This document shows positions 1-7,838 of a stretch of 64,000 bases of DNA, piece by piece (position 1 is the stretch's first letter; each line of letters opens with the position of its first letter). The stretch lies in the NCBI GenBank assembly GCA_030827135.1, contig JAURFE010000002.1, forward strand, positions 124,001-188,000. The letters run 5' to 3'. A program made the position numbers and the translations under genes. The stretch is from Vicinamibacterales bacterium. Lineage in GTDB: Bacteria > Acidobacteriota > Vicinamibacteria > Vicinamibacterales > SCN-69-37. Under the pieces are notes generated by a model that saw only the letters and a list, made by a program, of their open reading frames with translations, made no database searches and had not been told where the DNA came from.

Positions 1-291
1 CTCAAGCGCCTGCGGCAGACGAATCAGAACCATGTTGGCGCCGACGTCCCCATACCGCTGCACCGACTTGTCGCCGGGCAGCGAGGCGAGCGCGCCCCGC
101 ACCGCGTCTTCGGTGACCGGTTGTGCGAACCGCAGCACGAGTTCGGTGCCCCCGGTGAAGTCGATCCCCAGTTTCGGACCGCCCTGGGACACGATTTGCC
201 CGAGGCCCGCAATGATGACCACGGTCGAGAGCGCGATGGCATGCCACCGCCATTTGATGAAGTTGATATTGGTCTTGCCAAGAATCTGCAT
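1..291 (-). CDS. secF: Protein translocase subunit SecF (partial, N-terminal 97 residues)
   Basis: SecF pairs with SecD in the inner membrane and uses the proton-motive force to help late steps of Sec export. Only the N-terminus is present; the rest lies beyond the left edge. The start ATG is at 291. The product begins MQILGKTNINFIKW, has one hydrophobic segment at about residues 18-34, and then the family signature GIDFTGGTEL followed by a periplasmic stretch. It lies 13 bases after the secD stop and completes the usual secD-secF order. Identification is firm from the signature and the neighbours. Confidence 0.93.
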   Translation of the reverse strand, partial: MQILGKTNINFIKWRWHAIALSTVVIIAGLGQIVSQGGPKLGIDFTGGTELVLRFAQPVTEDAVRGALASLPGDKSVQRYGDVGANMVLIRLPQALE

Positions 292-304
292 TTGGGTTCC
301 GGGG

Positions 305-1873
305 TTAGATGCTCAGCCGCGCCGTGCCCGGCTTCCGCGACAGCGAAAGCTCGAACAGGGTCCGCGACGCGAACACGGCGGTGAACACGTTGGAAATGAG
401 ACCGAAAAACAGCGTGGTGGCAAAGCCGCGCACGGGGCCGGTGCCGAACTGGAAGAGGAACGCAGCCGCGATCAGCGACGCGATGTGCGTGTCAAGAATC
501 GTCACGAACACGCGATCAAAACCGGCCGCGACGGCCTGCCGCGCACCTTTGCCGTTGGCGAGTTCCTCACGAATGCGCTCAAAGATGAGGACGTTCGAGT
601 CCACACCCATGCCGATGGTGAGGATGAAGCCGGCGATGCCGGGCAGCGTCAATACGGCACCGACATAGGCCATGAAGCCGAGCAGAATCATCAGGTTGAG
701 CGAAATGGTGATGACGGCATTGATGCCGGCGAGTTTGTAATACGCGAGCATGAACAACGCCACCAGCACCAGGCCGGCCAGGGAGGCCTGCACGCCGGCG
801 TCGATCGAATCCTGTCCCAGGCTCGGACCGACGGACTGTTCATACTGCGGCGTGAGCGACGCGGGCAACGCGCCCGACCGCAACACCATCGAGAGGTCCG
901 TGACTTCGCGCTGCGTGAAGGTGCCCGTGATCTGGCCTTCGTTGGAGATGCGGCCTTCGATGACCGGCGCGGACTCGACGCGATTGTCGAGAATGATCGC
1001 CAGCTGGCGGCCGATGTTGCTGCCCGTGATATCCCCAAACCGGCCCGCGGCCTGACTGTTGAGCGTAAAGCTCACCGCCGGCTGATTGAAGCCATCCACG
1101 GTGGCACGTGCGGTGCGCAGATCGTTGCCGGTCACCGCGGCGAGGCGGCGCACCAGATAGAAGGACGGCACACCGGGCTGACCGGCCGCTGACGCCGACA
1201 GGCCGGGCACGACCTCCATGTCCGGTGGAATCTGTCCACCGGTCGCCTGCAGCAACGTCGCCTGATCGGGGGCCGGCCCCTGTTCGACCAGCTTCAGCTC
1301 GAGCAACGCGGTCCGGCCAATCATCTCCTTCGCCCGAGGAATATCGCTCACGCCCGGCAACACGACGACGACCTGGTTGCCCGCATCCCCGTAGGGCGCG
1401 ACGATGGGTTCGGATACGCCGAGTTCGTTGACGCGGCGGTCGATCGTCTGGATGGCCTGCGCGACGGCTTCGCGTCGCCGATCCACCGCGACGTTCGGCT
1501 TCATCCGGAAGGTGTACGACCCACCCACCCCGGCTTCCCGGTCGAAGGTCAGCCCGATCTGGTCCTGCGCCAGCTGGCGAAACTGGGCGTCCCGATCCGG
1601 CGCGACACCTTCCACGACAAAAGTCGTCAGGTCCTGCGGACGCACGCTCGTCGTCGTGACACCGGCGGCGGCGAGCGACTCCTGCAACTGGGCGGCCGTG
1701 GTTTCGGTTTCGTACGTCAACGCCTCCTCGGTGTTGACGCGCAGCACCATGTGGATGCCGCCCTGAAGGTCCAACCCCAGCTTCAGACGGTCCTCGGGAG
1801 GATAAAACGCAGCGACGGCCAGCGCGGCCGTGGCAATGATGGCGACAACTTTCCAACGAAGGTTCTTATACAT
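305..1873 (-). CDS. secD: Protein translocase subunit SecD
   Basis: The 522-residue inner-membrane SecD works with SecF to pull translocating polypeptides into the periplasm. An N-terminal membrane segment (about residues 8-25) is followed by the family motif LGLDLQGGIHMVL (about 32-44). A large periplasmic region with the P1 fold comes next, then a C-terminal membrane block from about residue 355 containing GFILTIGMGVDSNVLIFERIRE-type sequence typical of the RND/SecDF family. The length is usual for a stand-alone SecD rather than a SecDF fusion. The gene lies 2 bases after yajC and before secF, so all three should share one transcript with tgt. Confidence 0.97.
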   Translation of the reverse strand: MYKNLRWKVVAIIATAALAVAAFYPPEDRLKLGLDLQGGIHMVLRVNTEEALTYETETTAAQLQESLAAAGVTTTSVRPQDLTTFVVEGVAPDRDAQFRQLAQDQIGLTFDREAGVGGSYTFRMKPNVAVDRRREAVAQAIQTIDRRVNELGVSEPIVAPYGDAGNQVVVVLPGVSDIPRAKEMIGRTALLELKLVEQGPAPDQATLLQATGGQIPPDMEVVPGLSASAAGQPGVPSFYLVRRLAAVTGNDLRTARATVDGFNQPAVSFTLNSQAAGRFGDITGSNIGRQLAIILDNRVESAPVIEGRISNEGQITGTFTQREVTDLSMVLRSGALPASLTPQYEQSVGPSLGQDSIDAGVQASLAGLVLVALFMLAYYKLAGINAVITISLNLMILLGFMAYVGAVLTLPGIAGFILTIGMGVDSNVLIFERIREELANGKGARQAVAAGFDRVFVTILDTHIASLIAAAFLFQFGTGPVRGFATTLFFGLISNVFTAVFASRTLFELSLSRKPGTARLSI

Positions 1874-1875
1874 GG

Positions 1876-2229
1876 TTAAAGACCGCCGGATTCCTTGACG
1901 ACCGGCTCCTGCCCCTGATAGCCGCCGACCGCGGCGCGCGCCACTTCGATGCGCACCTTGTCGGCAATCTGAATCTGCACCGACGCATCGGTCAGCTTCG
2001 TAATCTGTCCGTAGATCCCGCTGGTGGTGATGACCTTGTCGTTCACCTGCAGGCCGTTCTGAAACTCCTGAATCTTCTTCTGTCGGCGCCGCATTGGCAA
2101 CAGGACCAGCAAATAGAAGATGCCGAGCATCAGAGCGAAGGGGAACAGCTGGACCCAGATGCTGGGCTGGCCCGCCTGCGGCTGGGAGGCGAAGGCTAGA
2201 ACGAGTGGAAGCGTCTGTAAATCAATCAT
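1876..2229 (-). CDS. yajC: Sec translocon accessory protein YajC
   Basis: YajC is a small single-span inner-membrane partner of SecDF. The 117-residue product has a hydrophobic segment at about residues 28-47 (FPFALMLGIFYLLVLLPM) followed by the basic stretch RRRQKKIQEFQNGLQVND. It continues with the KVITTSGIYGQITKL pattern found in the family's cytoplasmic domain. The start overlaps the end of tgt by 8 bases, and secD begins 2 bases downstream. This is the common tgt-yajC-secD-secF order. Confidence 0.95.
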   Translation of the reverse strand: MIDLQTLPLVLAFASQPQAGQPSIWVQLFPFALMLGIFYLLVLLPMRRRQKKIQEFQNGLQVNDKVITTSGIYGQITKLTDASVQIQIADKVRIEVARAAVGGYQGQEPVVKESGGL

Positions 2230-3391
2230 TTAGGGGCACACTGTGGCGGGCAAACGTCTGGTGGAACGCCTGTCTCAACTCGTTGAACGTTCCGAACTCA
2301 ATAGCCTTCCGAATCGACCGCATGGTGTCAAGGTAAAAGTGGAGATTATGCACGGTATTGAGGGCTGCTGCCGTCATCTCCCCCACCATATATAGATGTC
2401 GCAGATAGGCTCGGGTATGCCGTCGGCATGTGGAACAGGTGCAGTCGGGGTCCGGGGGCCTGAAGTCCTCGGCGTAGCGGGCGTTCTTGATGGCAATCAC
2501 GCCCCGGCGGGTTAACAACTGCCCGTTCCTGGCATTCCGGGTTGGCAGGACACAGTCGAACAGGTCGATGCCCCGGGCGACGCACTCGATCAGGTCGTCA
2601 GGCATCCCGGTGCCCATGAGGTAGCGCGGCAGGTGGGCCGGGAGCTGGGCCGCCGTGTGATCCACCACGTCATACATCACGTCCACCGGCTCGCCCACCG
2701 ACAGGCCACCAATCGCGTACGCGTCGAACCCGATGTCCAGGGTGCCCGCCACGCTGCGGTCGCGCAGGTCCAGATGGGTGCCGCCCTGAATGATGCCGAA
2801 TTGCGCCTGGCCCGGCGTGGCGCGCCGCACGTCGGGCGCCTGGCCTTGCTGCAGCGCCTGAAAGCGATCCCGCCCGCGCCGCGCCCAGCGCAACGTGCGT
2901 TCCATCGCGGCTTCCACCACGCCGCGGTCGGCCGGCCACGGTGCGCACTCATCGAAAATCATGGCGATGTCGGATCCGAGACGCGCCTGAATGTCCACGA
3001 CCGACTCCGGCGTGAGCAGATGTGCCGCGCCGTCGATGTGGGATCGAAACGCCGCCCCCTCTTCCGAGATCGTACGGCGCGACGCGAGACTGAACACCTG
3101 ATACCCGCCTGAATCAGTCAGGACAGGTTTGTGCCAGCCCATGAACTGATGCAGCCCGCCTGCGCGCGCAATGAGTGGATCCCCCGGACGCAGATGCAGG
3201 TGATAGGTGTTCGCCAGGATGATGTCCGGGGCCAGCGTGTCAACCTGATCAAAGGTCAGCCCCTTGATCGCGGCGCGCGTGCCGACGGGCATGAACGCGG
3301 GCGTGTCAATCACGCCGTGCGGCAAGGTGAGCCGACCGCGCCGCGCGCGCCCCTCGGTCGCCGTTACGGTAAAAGAAAGATCCGCGTGCAC
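2222..3391 (-). CDS. tgt: Queuine tRNA-ribosyltransferase (TGT)
   Basis: TGT exchanges guanine-34 of GUN-anticodon tRNAs for the queuine precursor preQ1. The 389-residue protein has the N-terminal RRGRLTLPHGVIDTPAFMPV block, the substrate-binding DSGGYQVFSL motif near residue 93, and FDCVLPTRNARNG carrying the nucleophilic aspartate region. The C-terminal zinc site reads CTCSTCRRHTRAYLRHL (Cys-x-Cys-x2-Cys...His). The start is a GTG at 3391. No clear Shine-Dalgarno precedes it, but a weak TATAGG box lies 10 bases upstream, divergent from ddl. It heads the sec operon. Confidence 0.97.
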   Translation of the reverse strand: MHADLSFTVTATEGRARRGRLTLPHGVIDTPAFMPVGTRAAIKGLTFDQVDTLAPDIILANTYHLHLRPGDPLIARAGGLHQFMGWHKPVLTDSGGYQVFSLASRRTISEEGAAFRSHIDGAAHLLTPESVVDIQARLGSDIAMIFDECAPWPADRGVVEAAMERTLRWARRGRDRFQALQQGQAPDVRRATPGQAQFGIIQGGTHLDLRDRSVAGTLDIGFDAYAIGGLSVGEPVDVMYDVVDHTAAQLPAHLPRYLMGTGMPDDLIECVARGIDLFDCVLPTRNARNGQLLTRRGVIAIKNARYAEDFRPPDPDCTCSTCRRHTRAYLRHLYMVGEMTAAALNTVHNLHFYLDTMRSIRKAIEFGTFNELRQAFHQTFARHSVPLND

Positions 3392-3396
3392 GTCCG

Positions 3397-3425
3397 TTAA
3401 GCCTATACGGAAGCCAGCTTATAAT
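3397..3425 (+). promoter_or_regulatory. Predicted promoter of ddl with -10 TATAAT
   Basis: TATAAT at 3420-3425 is preceded with 17-base spacing by TTAAGC (3397-3402), a weak -35. Transcription would begin near 3432, only about 2 bases before the GTG start of ddl at 3434, which implies a leaderless or nearly leaderless mRNA. The tgt promoter must lie in the same 42-base gap on the other strand. Confidence 0.5.
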
Positions 3426-3433
3426 GCCCCCGC

Positions 3434-4588
3434 GTGAAACGTTTGCGGATCGGCATCGTCTACGGCGGACGCTCGGGCGAACATGAAGTGTCGATCGCCT
3501 CGGCGGCGTCGGTCTTTGCGAATCTCGATCGGACAAAATACGAACCCATCGCCATCCGGATCGAAAAAGACGGCCGCTGGATGTTGTCTGACCGGCCACC
3601 GTCCGCCCCGTCGGCCGCCGACGTGATCGATCAGATGCGCGACGCGTCGCGTCTGCGCGGCGGCCGCGAAGTGCTGCTGCCCCCCCGGCCCGGCGACGAC
3701 ACCCTCGTGCTGATTGATCGGCGTCCCGCACGCGGTGACGGAGACGACGGGGCGGCCGTCCTCACCGGACTGGGCCTCGACGTGATCTTTCCGGTGTTAC
3801 ACGGTCCCTACGGGGAAGACGGCACGATTCAGGGCCTGCTCGATCTCGCCGGCATCGCGTACGTCGGGTGTGGTGTTCTCGCGTCTGCCGTGGGCATGGA
3901 CAAAGCAACGACCAAGGTGCTGTTCAAGGCCGCCGGACTCCAGGTGGCGCCGTGGGTGGTCGTGCGCGATACGGCGTGGCAGGCCGGCCGCGACGCCGTC
4001 GTCCGTCACATCGGCGATGCGTTGACCTATCCCCTGTTCGTCAAACCCGCCAACCTCGGATCGAGCGTGGGCATCTCCAAGGTCAAGACCGTCGACGACC
4101 TGCCGGCGGCGATTGACCTCGCGCTGGCGTTTGATCCGAAGGTGGTGGTCGAAGCGGGCGTCAAGGACGCGCGCGAGATTGAATGCGCCGTCCTCGGCAA
4201 CGATACGCCGGTCGCATCAGTGCCTGGCGAAATCATTCCGGACGGCGAGTTCTACGACTACGACGCGAAGTATCTGCGCAGCGGATCGCGCACGGAGGTG
4301 CCCGCCACGCTCACACCGAAGATCGCGGCTGAAGTGCAGCGCCAGTCGATCCTCGCGTTCCAGGCGGTCGAAGGTTCGGGACTCGCGCGTGTGGATTTTT
4401 TTCTGTCGGGCACGAGCACGCTGGTGATCAACGAGATCAACACGATGCCGGGCTTCACGACGATCAGCATGTATCCGAAGCTGTGGGGCGCGAGCGGCGT
4501 CGACTACAGCACCCTGATCGATCGGCTGATCACACTGGCACGCGATCGACACGCGCGCCAGCAGCAGCGCCGAACCTCCGCGTTCTGA
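3434..4588 (+). CDS. ddl: D-alanine--D-alanine ligase
   Basis: Ddl joins two D-alanines with ATP to make the dipeptide that MurF adds to the peptidoglycan precursor. The 384-residue protein begins with GIVYGGRSGEHEVSIASA (the family's GGxSxEHxVS motif, about residues 8-20). It has the ATP-grasp segments PLFVKPANLGSSVGISKV (about 198-215) and ends its catalytic core with VINEINTMPGFT (about 334-345), which supplies metal ligands. The GTG start at 3434 has no clear ribosome-binding site and sits just after a TATAAT box. The gene is solitary here, far from the mur cluster at 48-64 kb where many bacteria keep it. Confidence 0.95.
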   Translation: MKRLRIGIVYGGRSGEHEVSIASAASVFANLDRTKYEPIAIRIEKDGRWMLSDRPPSAPSAADVIDQMRDASRLRGGREVLLPPRPGDDTLVLIDRRPARGDGDDGAAVLTGLGLDVIFPVLHGPYGEDGTIQGLLDLAGIAYVGCGVLASAVGMDKATTKVLFKAAGLQVAPWVVVRDTAWQAGRDAVVRHIGDALTYPLFVKPANLGSSVGISKVKTVDDLPAAIDLALAFDPKVVVEAGVKDAREIECAVLGNDTPVASVPGEIIPDGEFYDYDAKYLRSGSRTEVPATLTPKIAAEVQRQSILAFQAVEGSGLARVDFFLSGTSTLVINEINTMPGFTTISMYPKLWGASGVDYSTLIDRLITLARDRHARQQQRRTSAF

Positions 4589-4656
4589 ACACGCGTGCGG
4601 CCACCAGAGGCGGCGTACCGCCCATATCATTTTTGACAGCGTCCTGCATTTTGTGC

Positions 4657-4685
4657 TTGACACCCTCGTATCTCATCCCTAATCT
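4657..4685 (+). promoter_or_regulatory. Consensus sigma-70 promoter for a short RNA
   Basis: TTGACA (4657-4662), 17 bases, TAATCT (4680-4685). This is the best housekeeping-type promoter in the window. A second TTGACA lies at 4633-4638. Predicted start of transcription is near 4692. No credible protein start follows closely; a strong terminator follows about 105 bases later. Confidence 0.7.
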
Positions 4686-4691
4686 ACATCT

Positions 4692-4799
4692 TGCGTGACG
4701 AAGAACCACTCAGCCCATCTATTGGGTACGGTTCGTTGAAGCGCACCAGGCCGATAAGGACTGGTTGCGGGTGCGGCAGTGAGCCGTCACCCGTTTTTT
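4692..4799 (+). ncRNA. Candidate terminated small RNA (about 108 nt)
   Basis: The stretch between the promoter at 4657-4685 and the terminator at 4768-4799 folds into three hairpins. The first pairs GAACC (4703-4707) with GGTTC (4730-4734), with an inner CCCA/TGGG helix (4714-4717 with 4723-4726). The second pairs CGC-ACCAG (4742-4749) with CTGGT-t-GCG (4761-4769). The third is the terminator. It could be a free-standing sRNA or an attenuated leader of the downstream structured region and the 17-codon gene. I do not recognise the family, and I cannot test Rfam models such as Acido-1 or 6S here. Confidence 0.5.
4768..4799 (+). terminator. Intrinsic terminator of the candidate small RNA
   Basis: CGGGTG (4768-4773) pairs with CACCCG (4788-4793), and CGGC (4774-4777) pairs with GCCG (4783-4786), leaving a single bulged T and a 5-base loop. 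Six T residues follow at 4794-4799. This is a classical Rho-independent signal. Confidence 0.75.
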
Positions 4800-4807
4800 G
4801 TAGAGAT

Positions 4808-4931
4808 GCCAGACACGTGTTGTTGCCGTGTCTGCCACGAGGCGAGAGCGCCACACAGCGGGTCAGGCGTGCCGAAAGGCAGCGACGGCTGCGGTGAGGA
4901 AGGGCTCACGCGATCCCAACTGAAGGGGGGG
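4808..4931 (+). other. Structured RNA region upstream of a 17-codon basic peptide gene
   Basis: No long reading frame is convincing here, but the RNA would be highly structured. CAGACACG (4810-4817) pairs perfectly with CGTGTCTG (4827-4834). GGCG-agag-CGCC follows. Then GCC-gaaa-GGC (4871-4880) competes with GCAGC-gacg-GCTGC (4879-4892) for the same bases. GTGAG (4894-4898) pairs with CTCAC (4905-4909). An A/G-rich ribosome-binding site (AAGGGGGGG, ending at 4931) lies 8 bases before the ATG at 4940. The two mutually exclusive helices are compatible with a switch, but no known riboswitch was recognised. Confidence 0.4.
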
Positions 4932-4939
4932 ACAATCAC

Positions 4940-4993
4940 ATGGCCAAGAAAGCAGCCAAGAAGGCAGCGAAGAAGGGCGGCAAGAAGCGCTAA
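4940..4993 (+). CDS. Tiny Lys/Ala-rich basic peptide (17 residues)
   Basis: ATG at 4940 opens MAKKAAKKAAKKGGKKR and stops at TAA 4991-4993. A purine-rich ribosome-binding site lies 8 bases upstream, and a very strong terminator begins 23 bases downstream. The unit is therefore framed like a real gene despite its size. The composition resembles the lysine/alanine tails of bacterial histone H1-like proteins, suggesting nucleic-acid binding, but that is inference from composition only. Three near-identical AAKK units make it a repeat peptide. It could instead be a leader peptide or a chance frame. Confidence 0.45.
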   Translation: MAKKAAKKAAKKGGKKR

Positions 4994-5016
4994 GCGCTTC
5001 TCCACCTTTTAAGAGA

Positions 5017-5047
5017 AAAGGGGGCGACTGTCGCCCCCTTTTTTTTT
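5017..5047. terminator. Strong bidirectional intrinsic terminator
   Basis: AAAGGGGGCGA (5017-5027), loop CTG, TCGCCCCCTTT (5031-5041) makes an 11-bp perfect stem, followed by T residues to 5047. On the minus strand the hairpin is followed by TTTTCTC, so it can also end the HEAT/cyclophilin transcript whose stop codon is at 5066. Confidence 0.85.
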
Positions 5048-5065
5048 GTACGGTGACGGTGACGC

Positions 5066-7150
5066 TCAGCGCAGCGTCACACCATCCCAGATGCGTATGC
5101 GTTCGATGACGTCGTCCGGCCCCAGCCGGTCCACGACCTCCATCCCCTTCACCACGCGGCCGAAGACGGTGTACCGCCCATCAAGGTGGGGTTGCGGCGA
5201 ATGGGTGATGAAGAACTGGCTGCCGCCGGTATCCGCCCACGACAAGGCCATCCCCACGGTGCCGCGCGTAAACGGCAGCGGGCTCAACTCATCGACAATG
5301 GAGAACCCGGGCCCTCCGATGCCGTCGCCGCGCGGATCGCCGGTCTGCGCGACAAAATTCGCCACGACCCGATGCCACCGGAGGCCGTTGAAGAAACCGG
5401 AGCGGGTCAATTCCATGAAGGTGGTCGTGGTCAGCGGCGCTTCCACCACATTGAGCTCGATCTCGATCACGCCGTGCCGTGTCTCAAGCAGCGCGATTGG
5501 CGAAAACTTCGGGTGCAGCAACGCGGCCGACTCAAAAAATTCCGGCGCCTGGCGCAGCGACGCCGGACGGGTCGCAGCCTCGCGGCGTCCGACCAGCATG
5601 GCTGCCCGCACACGGACAGCCCACTCCCGGTCCTCAAGCGCTCGCGCCACCAGCGCATCCGCCTCCACTCCGCCGATCGCATGCGCGGCCACCACTGCGG
5701 CAGCGCGCGCGTCAAAGGCGGCATCGCTCAACCCGCGTTCGTAGGCCGCGGTCAGGGCCGTCAGCGCGCCTGCAGGTCTGACCTCGCCCACCAGACGCGC
5801 TGCCGTCGCGCGCAGGGCAAAGTCCGGCGCGCCCAGCGCATCAAACAAGTGCGCGGCCAGGTCGGGCGTCCCCACGCGGGTGAGCGCCTCGAGTGCCGGA
5901 CCACGGACGCGCTGGTCCTGATCCTCGACAAGATCGAGAATCGCCGACCGCACCCTGTCTGCCTCCAGTCCGCCGAGGGCGCGGGCGAGCGAGGCGCGCA
6001 CACTCCACTCGCGGTCGGCCGGCAGGCTTGAAATGACAAAGACAAACGCCTCGGCATCAAGGCGGGCCGCCGCGGCCAGCGCCGCCGCCCGCACCTGCGG
6101 CCGACGATCGGTCAATCGATCGACCATCACGTCGAACGCGCGCACATCGGCGGTTGCCGCCAACGCCGACAGCACCTCAAGCGTGAACACGGTGGAGAGA
6201 CCGCGCGTGTTCAGCACGCCAAGCAAGGTCTCGAACGCCTGCGGCACGTTCGGGCGACCCAGCGCCCGAATCGCCGTGACGCGCAGCCGCGGGTCGGCCG
6301 CCGCGTCCGCCGCAAACCGTTGCGCCATGGCGGCACCTGCCGGCTGCGTCGCCAGCGCGCGCAACGCGAACGCGGCCGTATACACACCGGAGCTGTGCAG
6401 CAGCCACTCCAGGGGCGCAGCCGCGCGAGGGTCGCCGATGCGCTGGAGGGCAAACGCTACAGGCCACCACTGCGACACGGGGCGGCCATCCGGCCCGACC
6501 GCCACGCGGGCGAGTGAGTCGTAATGCCGAAGCCGAACCAGCGCCAGTAATGCGAGCCTGCACGCCTCGGCCTCTGCAGACTGCGGAGCTTCGTCGTCCG
6601 GCGCAATCGGGGCGATCACCGCACCGCATCCGGCAAAGGCCTCGCCCACCGCGGTCGCCGCCGGCGCCCAGGTCTCGCGCGGACCACCCGCCTGCGCCGC
6701 GATCAGCCCCAGCGCGTCCGCCACGCGCCCCCGCACCCGCGCATCGGTGTCGGCTAACGCGGCGCGCAACGCCGCGGCGGCGCCGGCGTCCCCCGTCAGG
6801 CCAAGCGCAAACGCGGCCGACGCGCGGACATCCACGTCCGGGTCGTTCAGCAACGGTGCCAGCAGCGCGATGCCGTCCGGCAGTCCGATACGGCCCACAG
6901 CCAGTGCCGCGCGCCTCCGCACCACCGGCATGTCATCAGCCACCAGTCGCCGGAGGTCCGCCGCCGGCACCGCCGGGTCCGCCAGCCACCGCTGCGCTTC
7001 CAGTCGCAGAATCCACGCCACACGCTGGTCGAGTGAATAGACCGGAGCGGGGGGAGCCTTCGGCTCCACAACAGGCGGGGCCGATGCACACGCAGAGGCC
7101 AGCACTGCGCCAACGACTACGATGACCACCGGAACACGGAGCGGACCCAC
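5066..7150 (-). CDS. HEAT-repeat lipoprotein with C-terminal cyclophilin-type peptidyl-prolyl isomerase domain
   Basis: The 694-residue product begins with a lipoprotein signal ending LASAC (Cys about residue 21), so it is probably anchored in a membrane facing the periplasm. Residues about 55-500 are tandem HEAT-like helical repeats, seen as recurring DPDVDVRASAAFALG and DARVRGRVADALG patterns. Residues about 535-694 form a cyclophilin domain: ETRHGVIEIEL, FNGLRWHRVVANFVAQTGDP, then GGSQFFIT and LDGRYTVFGRV, retaining the FxQxGD-like and GSQFFI active-site blocks. It should be a prolyl isomerase with a protein-binding scaffold. It stands alone between convergent ddl-side genes and the divergent kinase gene. 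Confidence 0.85.
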   Translation of the reverse strand: MGPLRVPVVIVVVGAVLASACASAPPVVEPKAPPAPVYSLDQRVAWILRLEAQRWLADPAVPAADLRRLVADDMPVVRRRAALAVGRIGLPDGIALLAPLLNDPDVDVRASAAFALGLTGDAGAAAALRAALADTDARVRGRVADALGLIAAQAGGPRETWAPAATAVGEAFAGCGAVIAPIAPDDEAPQSAEAEACRLALLALVRLRHYDSLARVAVGPDGRPVSQWWPVAFALQRIGDPRAAAPLEWLLHSSGVYTAAFALRALATQPAGAAMAQRFAADAAADPRLRVTAIRALGRPNVPQAFETLLGVLNTRGLSTVFTLEVLSALAATADVRAFDVMVDRLTDRRPQVRAAALAAAARLDAEAFVFVISSLPADREWSVRASLARALGGLEADRVRSAILDLVEDQDQRVRGPALEALTRVGTPDLAAHLFDALGAPDFALRATAARLVGEVRPAGALTALTAAYERGLSDAAFDARAAAVVAAHAIGGVEADALVARALEDREWAVRVRAAMLVGRREAATRPASLRQAPEFFESAALLHPKFSPIALLETRHGVIEIELNVVEAPLTTTTFMELTRSGFFNGLRWHRVVANFVAQTGDPRGDGIGGPGFSIVDELSPLPFTRGTVGMALSWADTGGSQFFITHSPQPHLDGRYTVFGRVVKGMEVVDRLGPDDVIERIRIWDGVTLR

Positions 7151-7172
7151 GTCCCTATCGTAGTCCGACTGT

Positions 7173-7178
7173 TATACT
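7173..7178 (+). promoter_or_regulatory. Predicted -10 box (TATACT) of the kinase-accD-folC-lptD run
   Basis: TATACT ends 9 bases before the GTG start at 7188, placing the transcription start about 3 bases upstream of the codon. No good -35 or ribosome-binding site is visible. The arrangement matches the ddl, rpiB and 17422 genes. Confidence 0.4.
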
Positions 7179-7187
7179 CGCGCCGCC

Positions 7188-7826
7188 GTGGACTTTCGGT
7201 ATCTCGCCATTGAGGGGCCTCTCGGGCTCGGCAAATCCGCACTCGCCGAGCGGCTGGGGGCACGCCTGGATGCCACCGTCGTACTCGACGAGCACGACAA
7301 TCCGTTTCTCGCCGACCTCTATGGCGGACGGGCCGGAGCGGCCTTCCAGGCGCAGCTGTTTTTTGCGCTGGCCAGACACCGGCAGCAACTCACCCTCCGG
7401 CAGGGGGATCTCTTCAGCCAGGTCACGGTCTGTGATTACCTTTTTGAACGCGACCGCATCTATGCGCACCTGACGCTGGACGACAACGAACTCTTCCTCT
7501 ACCAGCGCCTGTTCGACCTGCTGTCGCGCGACCTGCCGTCGCCCGACCTGGTGATTTACCTCCAGTCACCCACCGACGTGCTCCGGCGCCGAGTCCGGAA
7601 CCGGGCGCGCGAGGACGACGACCCCACGCCTCTGCCGAGCGACGACTACCTGTCAGAGGTCAACGAGGCCTACAACCACTTCTTCTTCCACTACACGGCC
7701 ACGCCGCTGCTGGTCGTCGAAACGTCGCAGTTTGATCTGTCGTGGGGCGACGAGGCCCTCGACGATCTGCTGCGCCAGGTGCGCTCCATGGGCCGCGGCA
7801 CCCGCTATTACGTGCCCCGGGCCTGA
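7188..7826 (+). CDS. Deoxynucleoside kinase family protein
   Basis: The family phosphorylates deoxyadenosine or deoxyguanosine (and relatives) for nucleotide salvage. The 212-residue protein has a P-loop GPLGLGKS at residues 10-17 and the nucleoside-binding FERDRIYA segment (ERS/DRS-like motif) near residue 90. The arginine-rich LID RRRVRNRARE lies near residue 135. The length is typical. The start is a GTG directly after a TATACT box. The stop is 12 bases before accD, and the downstream genes follow with little space. The preferred base cannot be told from sequence. Confidence 0.82.
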   Translation: MDFRYLAIEGPLGLGKSALAERLGARLDATVVLDEHDNPFLADLYGGRAGAAFQAQLFFALARHRQQLTLRQGDLFSQVTVCDYLFERDRIYAHLTLDDNELFLYQRLFDLLSRDLPSPDLVIYLQSPTDVLRRRVRNRAREDDDPTPLPSDDYLSEVNEAYNHFFFHYTATPLLVVETSQFDLSWGDEALDDLLRQVRSMGRGTRYYVPRA

Positions 7827-7838
7827 TACAGTTGCCCC

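Noticed and set aside
4857..4886. SRP (4.5S) RNA-like string GGTCAGG...GCC-gaaa-GGC-AGC
   Set aside because: The loop is GAAA with extra bases between TCAGG and the stem, the 3' AGCAG block is not kept, and the long closing helix does not form.
4787..5005. Minus-strand 72-codon frame across the peptide gene and leader
   Set aside because: It lies opposite the AAKK peptide and structured RNA, lacks a ribosome-binding site, and its Leu/Cys-rich start is the mirror of Lys/Ala codons.
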